From assembly GCA_016714365.1 (NCBI GenBank), contig JADJNH010000005.1, positions 782,501 to 846,500 on the forward strand: 64,000 nt of DNA, in the 5' to 3' direction. The notes under the pieces were generated by a model. That model was not told where the DNA came from and ran no database searches. It was given only the letters and a program-made list of their open reading frames with translations. Below are positions 28,768 through 36,294 of this stretch, one piece after another. The position numbers and the translations under genes are program-made. The stretch is from Candidatus Vicinibacter affinis (GTDB taxonomy: Bacteria > Bacteroidota > Bacteroidia > Chitinophagales > Saprospiraceae). Every line of letters begins with the position of its first letter. The first letter of the stretch is position 1.

Positions 28768-29340
28768 ATGGCACACCTATTCAGCTCATATTCAGATAAA
28801 GAAATATACAATGGGTTATTACACGATTATGATTGGGCATATAAAGCATTAATGGAAGGGCATACTTCCAAACTCAAGGAGTATGTTTTGAATAATGGTG
28901 GGGATCTTCAAGATTCTCAAGATATTGAACAAAGAGTACTTATCATCCTTTATGAAAATATTAGATCGGGTAAATATTTATTTAGAGAAGATGTAAAGAT
29001 AAGTACATACCTCTTCAGCATTGCACAACACCAATGGCTTGGCGAGTTAAAAAGTCGAAAAAAAAGCAAACCAACGAATGAAGAATATTTTGTCCATTTT
29101 TCAGAGGATCAAACTGATACATTGTATCTTGATGAATTGGTGGAAGTACTATTGAAGATCTTAAATGATTTGGATCCAGACTGTTACAAATTAATAAAAT
29201 TCAAATATTATGACCATTTTAATGATGAAGACATTTCTAAATTATTGGAAACTATTAGTGTAGAAAATGTTCGTAAAAGAAGATACAAATGCCTACAAAA
29301 AGTAAAAAAGTATTTAATTACAAAACTTCCTCTGGCCTAG
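28768..29340 (+). CDS. ECF-type RNA polymerase sigma factor
   Basis: A 190-residue protein with a sigma-70 region 2 (about 40-95: DIEQRVLIILYENI, then ISTYLFSIAQHQWLGELK) and a region 4 (about 120-180: DLDPDCYKLIKFKYYDHFNDEDIS, then ENVRKRRYKCLQKVKK), the helix-turn-helix that reads the -35 region. No region 3, as expected for ECF factors. It is divergent from the kinase/FHA/T9SS operon, which it may control; that is inference from position. The next gene downstream may be its anti-sigma partner. Confidence 0.9.
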   Translation: MAHLFSSYSDKEIYNGLLHDYDWAYKALMEGHTSKLKEYVLNNGGDLQDSQDIEQRVLIILYENIRSGKYLFREDVKISTYLFSIAQHQWLGELKSRKKSKPTNEEYFVHFSEDQTDTLYLDELVEVLLKILNDLDPDCYKLIKFKYYDHFNDEDISKLLETISVENVRKRRYKCLQKVKKYLITKLPLA

Positions 29341-29422
29341 CGACAAAATTGAAATTTAGTTATTAAGTTTAGAATGGTAAGTCCATATAGTTGAGTTTAG
29401 ATTAGATAGTCAATTTGTTATT

Positions 29423-30268
29423 ATGATAGATGAGAAATTATTTGAAGAAAAACTAACAGTTGCAATAGCACATAAGGAAAGACTAAAAAAGTATAAAAGG
29501 CTGTCTCGTCTTAGTTCAGAAGTGAAAAGGAAACTTTGGATTCAGAAAATGTGGTTACCATTGGGAGGAATTGCAGCCGCTTCAGTAGCAGTGATTGTTT
29601 ATCTTACTGGGATTGCAACGCAACAGGAGGTTCCTGCATTAGATCATTCCATTCTAATTTCTCAGGAGGACTTGACCAAAGAAAATCAGCAAAATGGTCA
29701 TTCCTCAATGAATAGGAATTTATATCTAAATAATGCCAATATTTCACAGTCTAACAAAAATATATTACCTCTTGATTCAGGATCAATAAAAAGCGTTGAT
29801 TTTGTTTTAGAGGATAATGATCAGATAGCATTTGATAATAAAACAACTTATAGTTTACCTTATGATAAGGAATACAAAAATGAGAAAGATGTTTTAAGAC
29901 CTTATTTAGAATCTGAAAATATCTCTACATTAGCGACTAATTTTTCTGCCAAGTCCCACCATGATAATAATTTTACTAGCAATAAGAATCTTTTATATTG
30001 TCCAGCAATTATGTATCATAAGGAAGGTACAGAAATTATTGAAACCACAACAGTTGTGCTTAAGTTGAATCATCACTTGGAAGATAAATATTTTTTTAAA
30101 AAAGATACAATCATTCTAAATTTAAGCAATAATAATTTGTTGTTAAAATTACAAGCCGGATCTAGTAATAAAGGGATTCTACTTAAATTATGGATTGATT
30201 CTGAGGCCGCTTTAGTGATTGACACTCGTAAAATTACTGGTGATTACCTTAGAATTAATAAGGGTTAA
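29423..30268 (+). CDS. Putative anti-sigma factor (single-pass membrane protein)
   Basis: A 281-residue protein: a basic helical cytoplasmic N-terminus (1-43), one membrane helix (44-65), and about 215 residues outside, rich in Asn, Ser and Asp with no recognised fold. Size, layout and place (82 bp after an ECF sigma gene, same strand) fit an anti-sigma factor, but no zinc (ZAS) motif or named anti-sigma domain is visible, so the N-terminal part would have to be an unusual sigma-binding module. Calling it anti-sigma is inference from context. Confidence 0.7.
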   Translation: MIDEKLFEEKLTVAIAHKERLKKYKRLSRLSSEVKRKLWIQKMWLPLGGIAAASVAVIVYLTGIATQQEVPALDHSILISQEDLTKENQQNGHSSMNRNLYLNNANISQSNKNILPLDSGSIKSVDFVLEDNDQIAFDNKTTYSLPYDKEYKNEKDVLRPYLESENISTLATNFSAKSHHDNNFTSNKNLLYCPAIMYHKEGTEIIETTTVVLKLNHHLEDKYFFKKDTIILNLSNNNLLLKLQAGSSNKGILLKLWIDSEAALVIDTRKITGDYLRINKG

Positions 30269-30606
30269 TACTCTTCTTTTATTAAAAATAAATATTTCCA
30301 TTTTTTTGCACCCATTTTACTTTTGATTTTTTAGCTAATCAATTGTTGATTTGTTTAAGGGCATTCATTTTTATTCTGAGTAAGAATTGTTCAAATTGGG
30401 AATGGGGTACATAGAAATTACCGATTTAAAGTTGGAGATCAATAACTCAATTAAATTAGCTGCTTTGAATTTATTTTTATCATTATTTTTAAAAATGAAT
30501 TTTATGAGTATTGTCCTGTTTAATTTTTTTTTGCCGATGAATTATTCCCATTGGCACCAACCCAATTTAATTTACCATCGCAGCATTAATTGTTTATTTT
30601 TACCTT
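30269..30606. other. Intergenic gap
   Basis: 338 bp, very AT-rich, between the putative anti-sigma gene and the BNR-repeat gene. A possible open frame at 30387-30653 is rejected because it runs into the next gene and is biased by T-runs. A weak promoter candidate (TTG near 30551, TACCATCG near 30571) lies before the next gene. No RNA or repeat seen. Confidence 0.5.
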
Positions 30607-33150
30607 ATGAAATGGCTCTTAATATTATACCCGTGTATTTATTTTGCGTGTAACTATACTCCTCCTGCTCAAACTAAGACTGTTAAAGTTGAAGCAGGTA
30701 ATGCTTTGGATTATTTTTATTATTCAAGGTCTTACCCTGAACAGTCAATTAATATGGATCAATTCACCAATGAATATGAAAAATATATTCGCAACAAGAT
30801 TACAAACCGCACCACACCCATTGATTCCTGGGCGGCAATGGGGCCTTTGAATTATGCAGGAAGGTGTCTTGAAATCCAATTCAACAATGAAAACCCAAAC
30901 ACCCTTTTTGTAGGTACTGCCGGTGCAGGATTATGGAGATCATATACAGCCGGAGTCGGTCCAAAAGCATGGCATCATGTTTCTACCGGATATCCTGTTT
31001 TATCAGTTTCCTGTATGGCAATTCATCCAACTGACAGTAATACACTTTATATAGGTACAGGAGAAGTATATAATTATGGCAATGTTGGAACAGGACACAG
31101 TGTTTGGCGGACGCGAGGAAGTTATGGAATGGGCATCTTAAAATCAACTGATGGCGGAACGTCCTGGAAGCCTTCCTTGGATTGGTCCAGGGAAGATCTG
31201 AGGGGCGTGAATAAAATTATTATAGATTACAAGAACACAAAAAGGATCATAGCTGGAACTTCTGAAGGTATTTTTATAAGCGAGGACAATGGACACACTT
31301 GGAAACAATCACTTAAAGTAATAAACGTTACGGATTTAATCCAAAAAAATGACAACCCCGATATCATGGTTGCTGCGGCAGGTAATCTATTATCCAGTGA
31401 TGGTGGAATTTATAAATCCTTGGATGGAGGAGTGAGTTGGACTAAAAGTGGAATTGGATTTCCTGCATTTAATGGTAAAGTGATGTTGACTAAAGATCCT
31501 TCTAATTCAAACAGAATTTTAGCCAGTGTGGGATCTCCGGTTGGCAATGCATCTGAAATTCAGGAGAGCAATAATTTTGGAGATCAATGGCAAAGTCTTG
31601 GTGCTGCCTTGCGCTATACTTATTATTGGATTGCCCACGACATCAGTGTACACCCAGGTAATCCTTATGATATTTTATGTGGAGGTGTGGAAGTTTTTAA
31701 GTTCAATCGCGCTTCTTCCTCCCTTGAAAGGCGCAGTCAATGGAATGCCTGGTTTTATGATAATATTAAAATTGGCGGGCCGGAAGGAGATTCGAGTTAT
31801 GTCCATGCAGATATTCATGACATCATCCGACATCCTGACAATCCTGATGTAGTGTATCTGGCAACGGATGGGGGTGTTTTCAGGACATTAAATAATGGTG
31901 TAAGTTTTGAAGGTTGCAATGGGTTGTTACAGACGATACAATTTTATCAATCATGTTCTAATTCTTCACAAGATTCCAATTTTTTCATTGGAGGCCTTCA
32001 GGACAATGCAACAGCAGTTTATGAAGGTAAACCTGAATGGAGAAGGGTGATCGGCGGAGATGGGGGATTCACCTGTATTGATCCTACGAATGATCAAAAA
32101 GTCTACGGGAGTATTTATTGGCTTGCTGCATTTAGATCGATCGATAGAGCGAAGACATTTCAGTATATTTTCCCACAACAGGGTGCGAACACTGCAAATT
32201 TTATTGCACCAATTTGTTTATGCGAAGCGGAAGAGAACATACTTGCTACCTCCGGAGATACTTTTTATCTCACTGAAAATGGTGGCGCCTCCTGGACTAA
32301 ACCAATACAAGGTTCACTGATTGATTCCGGAAGAATTTGTAATGCCTTGAGTTTTGCACCGTCTGATTGTAATTATTTATATGCATCGACCACTCCTTTC
32401 AAACAAGGAATCCAGGGCGCGGTGGTTCGAAAGGGAAATGCGCAATGCATTCGAAGTAAAGACAAAGGCAGAACCTGGACTAATATACAAGCCGGAATTC
32501 CAAATCGGATCGTAATGGATTTTGCTGTTGATCCAAATATACCTCAAAGAGTTTTTGCTGTTTGTTCCGGTTTTGGTACACCGCATGTATTTTTTTCTGA
32601 AGATGCAGGTTTGAATTGGTTGCCCCTTACTAATGGACTTCCTGATGTCCCGTTTAACAGTATAACCATTGATCCGTTCCAACCGGAACACATTTATGCA
32701 GGCTCTGATTTGGGTGTGTGGTTCAGTAGAAATTCAGGAAAGAATTGGGAAAGTTTCAATGAAGGTTTGGTGGAAGCCTGCCTTGTTATGGACCTAAGTA
32801 TTTCCAAGGCAAATAAAAAATTGAGAATTGGCACTCATGGGCGGGGGATGTTTGAACGTTCTCTGGTTTCCAGTTATAAGATTGTGTCTGCCAAAAATAT
32901 ACAACAGCAAGCGGATTTATTCAGCTATTATCCCAATCCTGTAAAAAATTACCTCATCTTAAAATCGAAAAATCACAAATTTAGTCCGACAAAACTTGAT
33001 GTTTGTGATGTCCTGGGCCACCCGATTCTGTCAAGAGAACTTGTGGAAGGAGAGAACAGAATTGACCTTTTCAATTTTCCAAAGGGTATATATTGGCTTG
33101 TGGTGAAAAATGGAGCGCTGTCCCAATCAGAAATTTTTGTAATTCAATAA
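30607..33150 (+). CDS. T9SS-secreted BNR/sortilin-type beta-propeller protein
   Basis: An 847-residue protein. The N-terminus has a signal sequence with a Cys at 15 (YFAC), so lipidation is possible but not typical for T9SS cargo. The body carries repeated Asp-box/BNR motifs: STDGGTSWKPS, SEDNGHTWKQS, SLDGGVSWTKS, TENGGASWTKP, SKDKGRTWTN, SEDAGLNWLP, SRNSGKNWES, which build a ten-bladed or double propeller as in sortilin/VPS10-type and glycosyl-hydrolase 74-like proteins. The last 75 residues are a T9SS type A sorting domain (YYPNPVKNYL, then FPKGIYWLVV). No sialidase catalytic residues are evident, so a binding role is more likely than an enzyme. Confidence 0.9.
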   Translation: MKWLLILYPCIYFACNYTPPAQTKTVKVEAGNALDYFYYSRSYPEQSINMDQFTNEYEKYIRNKITNRTTPIDSWAAMGPLNYAGRCLEIQFNNENPNTLFVGTAGAGLWRSYTAGVGPKAWHHVSTGYPVLSVSCMAIHPTDSNTLYIGTGEVYNYGNVGTGHSVWRTRGSYGMGILKSTDGGTSWKPSLDWSREDLRGVNKIIIDYKNTKRIIAGTSEGIFISEDNGHTWKQSLKVINVTDLIQKNDNPDIMVAAAGNLLSSDGGIYKSLDGGVSWTKSGIGFPAFNGKVMLTKDPSNSNRILASVGSPVGNASEIQESNNFGDQWQSLGAALRYTYYWIAHDISVHPGNPYDILCGGVEVFKFNRASSSLERRSQWNAWFYDNIKIGGPEGDSSYVHADIHDIIRHPDNPDVVYLATDGGVFRTLNNGVSFEGCNGLLQTIQFYQSCSNSSQDSNFFIGGLQDNATAVYEGKPEWRRVIGGDGGFTCIDPTNDQKVYGSIYWLAAFRSIDRAKTFQYIFPQQGANTANFIAPICLCEAEENILATSGDTFYLTENGGASWTKPIQGSLIDSGRICNALSFAPSDCNYLYASTTPFKQGIQGAVVRKGNAQCIRSKDKGRTWTNIQAGIPNRIVMDFAVDPNIPQRVFAVCSGFGTPHVFFSEDAGLNWLPLTNGLPDVPFNSITIDPFQPEHIYAGSDLGVWFSRNSGKNWESFNEGLVEACLVMDLSISKANKKLRIGTHGRGMFERSLVSSYKIVSAKNIQQQADLFSYYPNPVKNYLILKSKNHKFSPTKLDVCDVLGHPILSRELVEGENRIDLFNFPKGIYWLVVKNGALSQSEIFVIQ

Positions 33151-33175
33151 TTAAAGGGAACTAGCTGGAGTAATT

Positions 33176-33205
33176 TTTGTTTATATGGAGTATTTTCTAC
33201 CTTCG
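33176..33205 (+). promoter_or_regulatory. Bacteroidota-type promoter
   Basis: TTTG (33176-33179), 18-nt spacer, then TACCTTCG (33198-33205), one base off TAnnTTTG. The leader to the ATG at 33245 would be about 33 nt. Confidence 0.5.
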
Positions 33206-33244
33206 TAGCGTTTAGAAATATTAAACCATTATAAAAAACTAACA

Positions 33245-34255
33245 ATGAAACTAACTGCTTTTTCAAGATTCCTTATTGTGATGCTTATCCTTGGAGGAAT
33301 TTTTATGTTATACAGAAAATTTGGTCCAGGTCTTATAGAAAAGTATGGAGCAAAGACAGAAGTTCAGGAGGGCACTTCTGCTAATTCGGGTCAGGAAGCA
33401 ACTGAATCAATACCCGCAAATACAGAGCAAGCTGTTCCCGAAACCACAAAATCAAGTTTTGATTATTCTGCACCGGTTCCGGTGAATGGAAAACTGAAGG
33501 GCGTGGTTGAGCTGGGAGCCTCCGGTTTCAATTCATTCATCGTCAGAATAGATGCTGAGAAAAATTGGAAACTTGAGAAAGCTGAGTTTGGATCGAGCCT
33601 GGTGTATGAGAACATGGCTACTGATGATGATGTACGCAATGGTCTGAAAAATTACATCAGAGGAATGCTTGATTTTGGTGTGGGAGGTAAGGACATTCAC
33701 TTTGTAGTAAGTTCAGGTGCCAAGACAGAACCTAAGGTCATAAAAATTTCAAAGGGCCTTAAGGAATTGGGCTATTTTGTCAATGAGGTGACGCCACAAC
33801 AAGAGGGTACCTATGGCCTGAATTGCGTCTTGCCGGCATCATTTGAAAGTAATTCCTTTATGGTGGACGTTGGTTCCGGAAATACCAAAGTGTCTTATAA
33901 GTTAAATGGAAAAATTAATGCCTATGAATCTCATGGATCCAAATATTTTCAAAGAGGATTAAGTGACGATCAGGTTTATAAAGATGTTCGTAAAGTTTTA
34001 AGCCAAATTCCTGAAAGTAACAAGGCCAATTGTTTTATAATTGGCGGGATACCATTTGAATTGGCAAAACAAGTAAGAAACGGAAAAGAGAGGTATACGG
34101 TTTTAAAAGCTCCACAGGACTATACAGCCAATGGAGAAAAACAGAAAGCAGGCCTAAATATTTATAAAGCTTTGGCTGATGAGACCGGATGCAAGACCTT
34201 TATTTTTGATTGGGATGCAAACTTTACCATAGGATTTCTGCTTGGGTTGAAATAA
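33245..34255 (+). CDS. Hypothetical membrane-anchored protein with ASKHA-like nucleotide-binding motifs
   Basis: A 336-residue protein: a membrane anchor at residues 8-23, an acidic Glu/Thr/Ala-rich linker (38-75), then a mixed alpha/beta domain with a first strand GVVELGASGFNSFIVRID and a central FMVDVGSGNTKVSYK, which looks like the phosphate-binding loop of the actin/hexokinase/exopolyphosphatase superfamily, and a CFIIGGIPFEL strand further on. The outside location would be unusual for a true ATPase, so the fold may be used only for binding. Family not recognised. Own promoter upstream and a strong terminator downstream. Confidence 0.72.
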   Translation: MKLTAFSRFLIVMLILGGIFMLYRKFGPGLIEKYGAKTEVQEGTSANSGQEATESIPANTEQAVPETTKSSFDYSAPVPVNGKLKGVVELGASGFNSFIVRIDAEKNWKLEKAEFGSSLVYENMATDDDVRNGLKNYIRGMLDFGVGGKDIHFVVSSGAKTEPKVIKISKGLKELGYFVNEVTPQQEGTYGLNCVLPASFESNSFMVDVGSGNTKVSYKLNGKINAYESHGSKYFQRGLSDDQVYKDVRKVLSQIPESNKANCFIIGGIPFELAKQVRNGKERYTVLKAPQDYTANGEKQKAGLNIYKALADETGCKTFIFDWDANFTIGFLLGLK

Positions 34256-34277
34256 TATATTCAAGCATTCAGGATTT

Positions 34278-34325
34278 AACCCTATACATTAAGTGTAAGG
34301 CACTCAATGTATAGGGTTTTTTATT
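34278..34325 (+). terminator. Strong intrinsic terminator
   Basis: A 13-bp perfect stem (AACCCTATACATT at 34278-34290 with AATGTATAGGGTT at 34306-34318), 15-nt loop and a following T-rich tail, 22 bp after the stop of the preceding gene. Confidence 0.9.
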
Positions 34326-34351
34326 TTCTGATATTATCTCAAAATAGCTTT

Positions 34352-34396
34352 AAAGGCAAGCCTCTTCTCGAATTTCTTTCGAGGAGTCTTGCCTTT
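34352..34396. other. Long imperfect hairpin
   Basis: AAAGGCAAG (34352-34360) pairs with CTTGCCTTT (34388-34396), and inside this a second stem CTC/GAG plus CTCGAA/TTCGAG stacks with one mismatch and a two-base bulge, about 18 bp in all. No T-run follows on the plus strand, so it is not a plain terminator. It could be an RNA processing site, a small RNA or a repeat unit; nothing in the sequence decides. Confidence 0.45.
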
Positions 34397-34451
34397 GTTG
34401 CTCTTTCGCCTCTCACTACGAACTCTAATAACAATTTTAGGATTATTGCAA

Positions 34452-34688
34452 TCAATTAGTTGATTCTGCCTTTTTTTCATTTCTACTAATTGTATACTGT
34501 TCATTGGGTTCAAGTATAATCCAAAAATAATTGGTTTGCTTTTTATTCAACGAAGTCCCACTTTCAATTTTTGTCAAATTGAATTTTATAGCTTGATTAA
34601 TTTGACAAGATTTAAAGACTTGAATGGGGTATGGCATGCTTTTGAAAAATACTGAATAATTATTTTTTAAATAGTCAATTAATATCAT
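34452..34688 (-). CDS. Possible small hypothetical protein
   Basis: A 78-residue frame, divergent from the SET gene with only 21 bp between the two starts. Composition is protein-like (KSMPYPIQVFKSCQINQ, then TNYFWIILEPNEQYTISR) rather than the skewed make-up of a shadow frame, but no homologue or signal is recognised and no promoter is seen. If real, its promoter region would overlap that of the SET/ATP-grasp genes, which makes it a candidate partner. Low confidence. Confidence 0.3.
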   Translation of the reverse strand: MILIDYLKNNYSVFFKSMPYPIQVFKSCQINQAIKFNLTKIESGTSLNKKQTNYFWIILEPNEQYTISRNEKKAESTN

Positions 34689-34709
34689 CTTTACATAAAT
34701 TTAAATCGT

Positions 34710-35225
34710 TTGGAAAAAACATATTACTGTCCTGATCTGCTTTGGGAAACAATTGAAGAAATAGATGGTATATTAAATCTTAAAAAGGCAAAGGATAAAA
34801 ATATACAAGCTTTATTTGCCCAAACATCATTTTTAGATGGTGATGTCATTATTGCATTTCAAGCAAAGGAGATTTTAGAAAGTCCAACTTATCTAACTGT
34901 GCAGATAGGGGCACACAATCATATAACACTAGTACCGGAGTTTCTTCAATATATCAATCACAGTTGTGACCCAAATATTGTTTTTGACGTTGATCAAATG
35001 GTTATTAGGGCAATTAAAAATATTGAGACCGGTGAAGAGTTAAAGTTTTTTTATCCTTCAACGGAGTGGGAAATGGATCAGCCATTTATTTGTAATTGTG
35101 GGTCTGCCCAATGTTTGGGATTGATATCAGGTGCATCGGGCTTAGATCCCGCATCGAAGCTGCGTTATCAGGTAAGCCAATATATTAAAAACAAGTGGAG
35201 TGAATCAGATCACAGGAAGGTATGA
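34710..35225 (+). CDS. Stand-alone SET-domain protein
   Basis: A 171-residue protein. The SET core shows INHSCDPN (82-89), GEELKFFYP (108-116, the Tyr at 115 being the conserved catalytic-site Tyr), and a post-SET zinc motif with Cys128, Cys130 and Cys135 (C-x-C-x4-C) that would bind zinc together with Cys86. The usual N-terminal G-x-G SAM-binding turn is not present; the matching stretch reads KNIQALFA (30-37), so SAM binding may be weak or need a partner. The start is TTG; no in-frame ATG or GTG exists before an upstream stop. It overlaps the ATP-grasp gene by 26 nt, so the two are translated together. Confidence 0.88.
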   Translation: MEKTYYCPDLLWETIEEIDGILNLKKAKDKNIQALFAQTSFLDGDVIIAFQAKEILESPTYLTVQIGAHNHITLVPEFLQYINHSCDPNIVFDVDQMVIRAIKNIETGEELKFFYPSTEWEMDQPFICNCGSAQCLGLISGASGLDPASKLRYQVSQYIKNKWSESDHRKV

Positions 35226-36294
35226 GTCCTATTCAGTGTGGATTCTCGTTCCTCTATTGGAAGCAGTTGACGAGAATATTGCCTACTATTATGATTTCGA
35301 TCAAAGTTTTCAGGAATACAAGAAAGTATTTGAAGAGTTAGCGGTAGAATGGCACTGGCAACCAGTAAGTTTAAAAAATTATAGTGAAGTATTAAAATCA
35401 ATTAAGCAAACTGTTACACTCAAAATTCCATTGATTATTAATTTATGTGATGGCGATGAAATTAATGATACCCCGGGTGTAAGTGTCATTCATGAACTTG
35501 AGCGATTGGATTTTATTTATACTGGCGCTCAATCTTATTTTTATGACATCACCACTTCCAAAATTGATATGAAAGTTCAGTTGGACCAGGATGATGTTCC
35601 AAATGCTGAGTGGGAAGTGATTCAGGAGAATGGAGAAAACATCCATGGTATTTTTCAGCGTCTTGGAAGTCCTCTTATCATAAAGCCTGCAGTTTCTGGA
35701 GGAAGCATGGGACTTGGAATTAAAAATGTAGTAACTAATGAAGACGAATGCATAGAACGTTTTCATGCGATGAAGCAGGGTTATCGAGGATGGAATCTTG
35801 ATGCAGGAGGAATTTTTATTGAAAGGTTTATTGCAGGAAGAGAATTTACAACTTTGTTGGTGGGGTCTTTCCAACAGCCAGATAAAATTAAATGCTATAC
35901 TCCGGTAGAAAGAGTATTTAGTCAGAATATTCCAAAAACAGAACAAATACTTTCATTTGACCGTTTGTGGGAGACTTATGATGAGGAGAAGGAATTAGAT
36001 GGGAATGAATTTTTGTTTAATTATTTTTTACCGGAAGAGGCGCTCATTCCAAAACTGAATGAATTAAGCATGGAGACATTTATCAGTTTGAAAGGAACCG
36101 GATACACTCGAATTGACATTCGGATGGATGAAAATACCGGAAAAATGTTTGTGCTGGAGGCAAACGCACAATGCGGTTTGAGCGATGATGAAAATTATAC
36201 TTCGATTGGGGCCATATTAAGATTAAGTTCATTATCATTTACCCAATTAATTACTCACATTATGGATGATGCCATAAATAGAAAAGTATCATGA
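35200..36294 (+). CDS. D-Ala-D-Ala-ligase-like ATP-grasp protein
   Basis: A 364-residue ATP-grasp enzyme, a class that joins a carboxylate to an amine or thiol through an acyl phosphate. Motifs: an N-terminal pre-ATP-grasp domain with LIINLCDG (78-85) and YTGA (107-110), Lys162 in IIKP, the glycine loop GGSMGLGI (167-174), the ERFIAGREFT strand (208-217), and metal ligands Asp306, Glu320 and Asn322 (in VLEANAQCGL). The start is GTG at 35200, inside the SET gene; the stop overlaps the next start by 4 nt (ATGA). It lacks the serine and EVNxxPG details of true Ddl enzymes, so the substrate is not D-alanine by default. Confidence 0.9.
   Translation: MNQITGRYESYSVWILVPLLEAVDENIAYYYDFDQSFQEYKKVFEELAVEWHWQPVSLKNYSEVLKSIKQTVTLKIPLIINLCDGDEINDTPGVSVIHELERLDFIYTGAQSYFYDITTSKIDMKVQLDQDDVPNAEWEVIQENGENIHGIFQRLGSPLIIKPAVSGGSMGLGIKNVVTNEDECIERFHAMKQGYRGWNLDAGGIFIERFIAGREFTTLLVGSFQQPDKIKCYTPVERVFSQNIPKTEQILSFDRLWETYDEEKELDGNEFLFNYFLPEEALIPKLNELSMETFISLKGTGYTRIDIRMDENTGKMFVLEANAQCGLSDDENYTSIGAILRLSSLSFTQLITHIMDDAINRKVS

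Noticed and set aside
30387..30653. 88-codon plus-strand frame before the BNR-repeat gene
   Set aside because: Overlaps the true start in another frame and is made of T-rich hydrophobic codons.
35443..35946. 167-codon minus-strand frame inside the ATP-grasp gene
   Set aside because: Antisense shadow of a gene with clear motifs on the plus strand.
35200..36294. True D-alanine-D-alanine ligase
   Set aside because: Motif details and the SET partners differ from Ddl, and the expected peptidoglycan gene context is missing.
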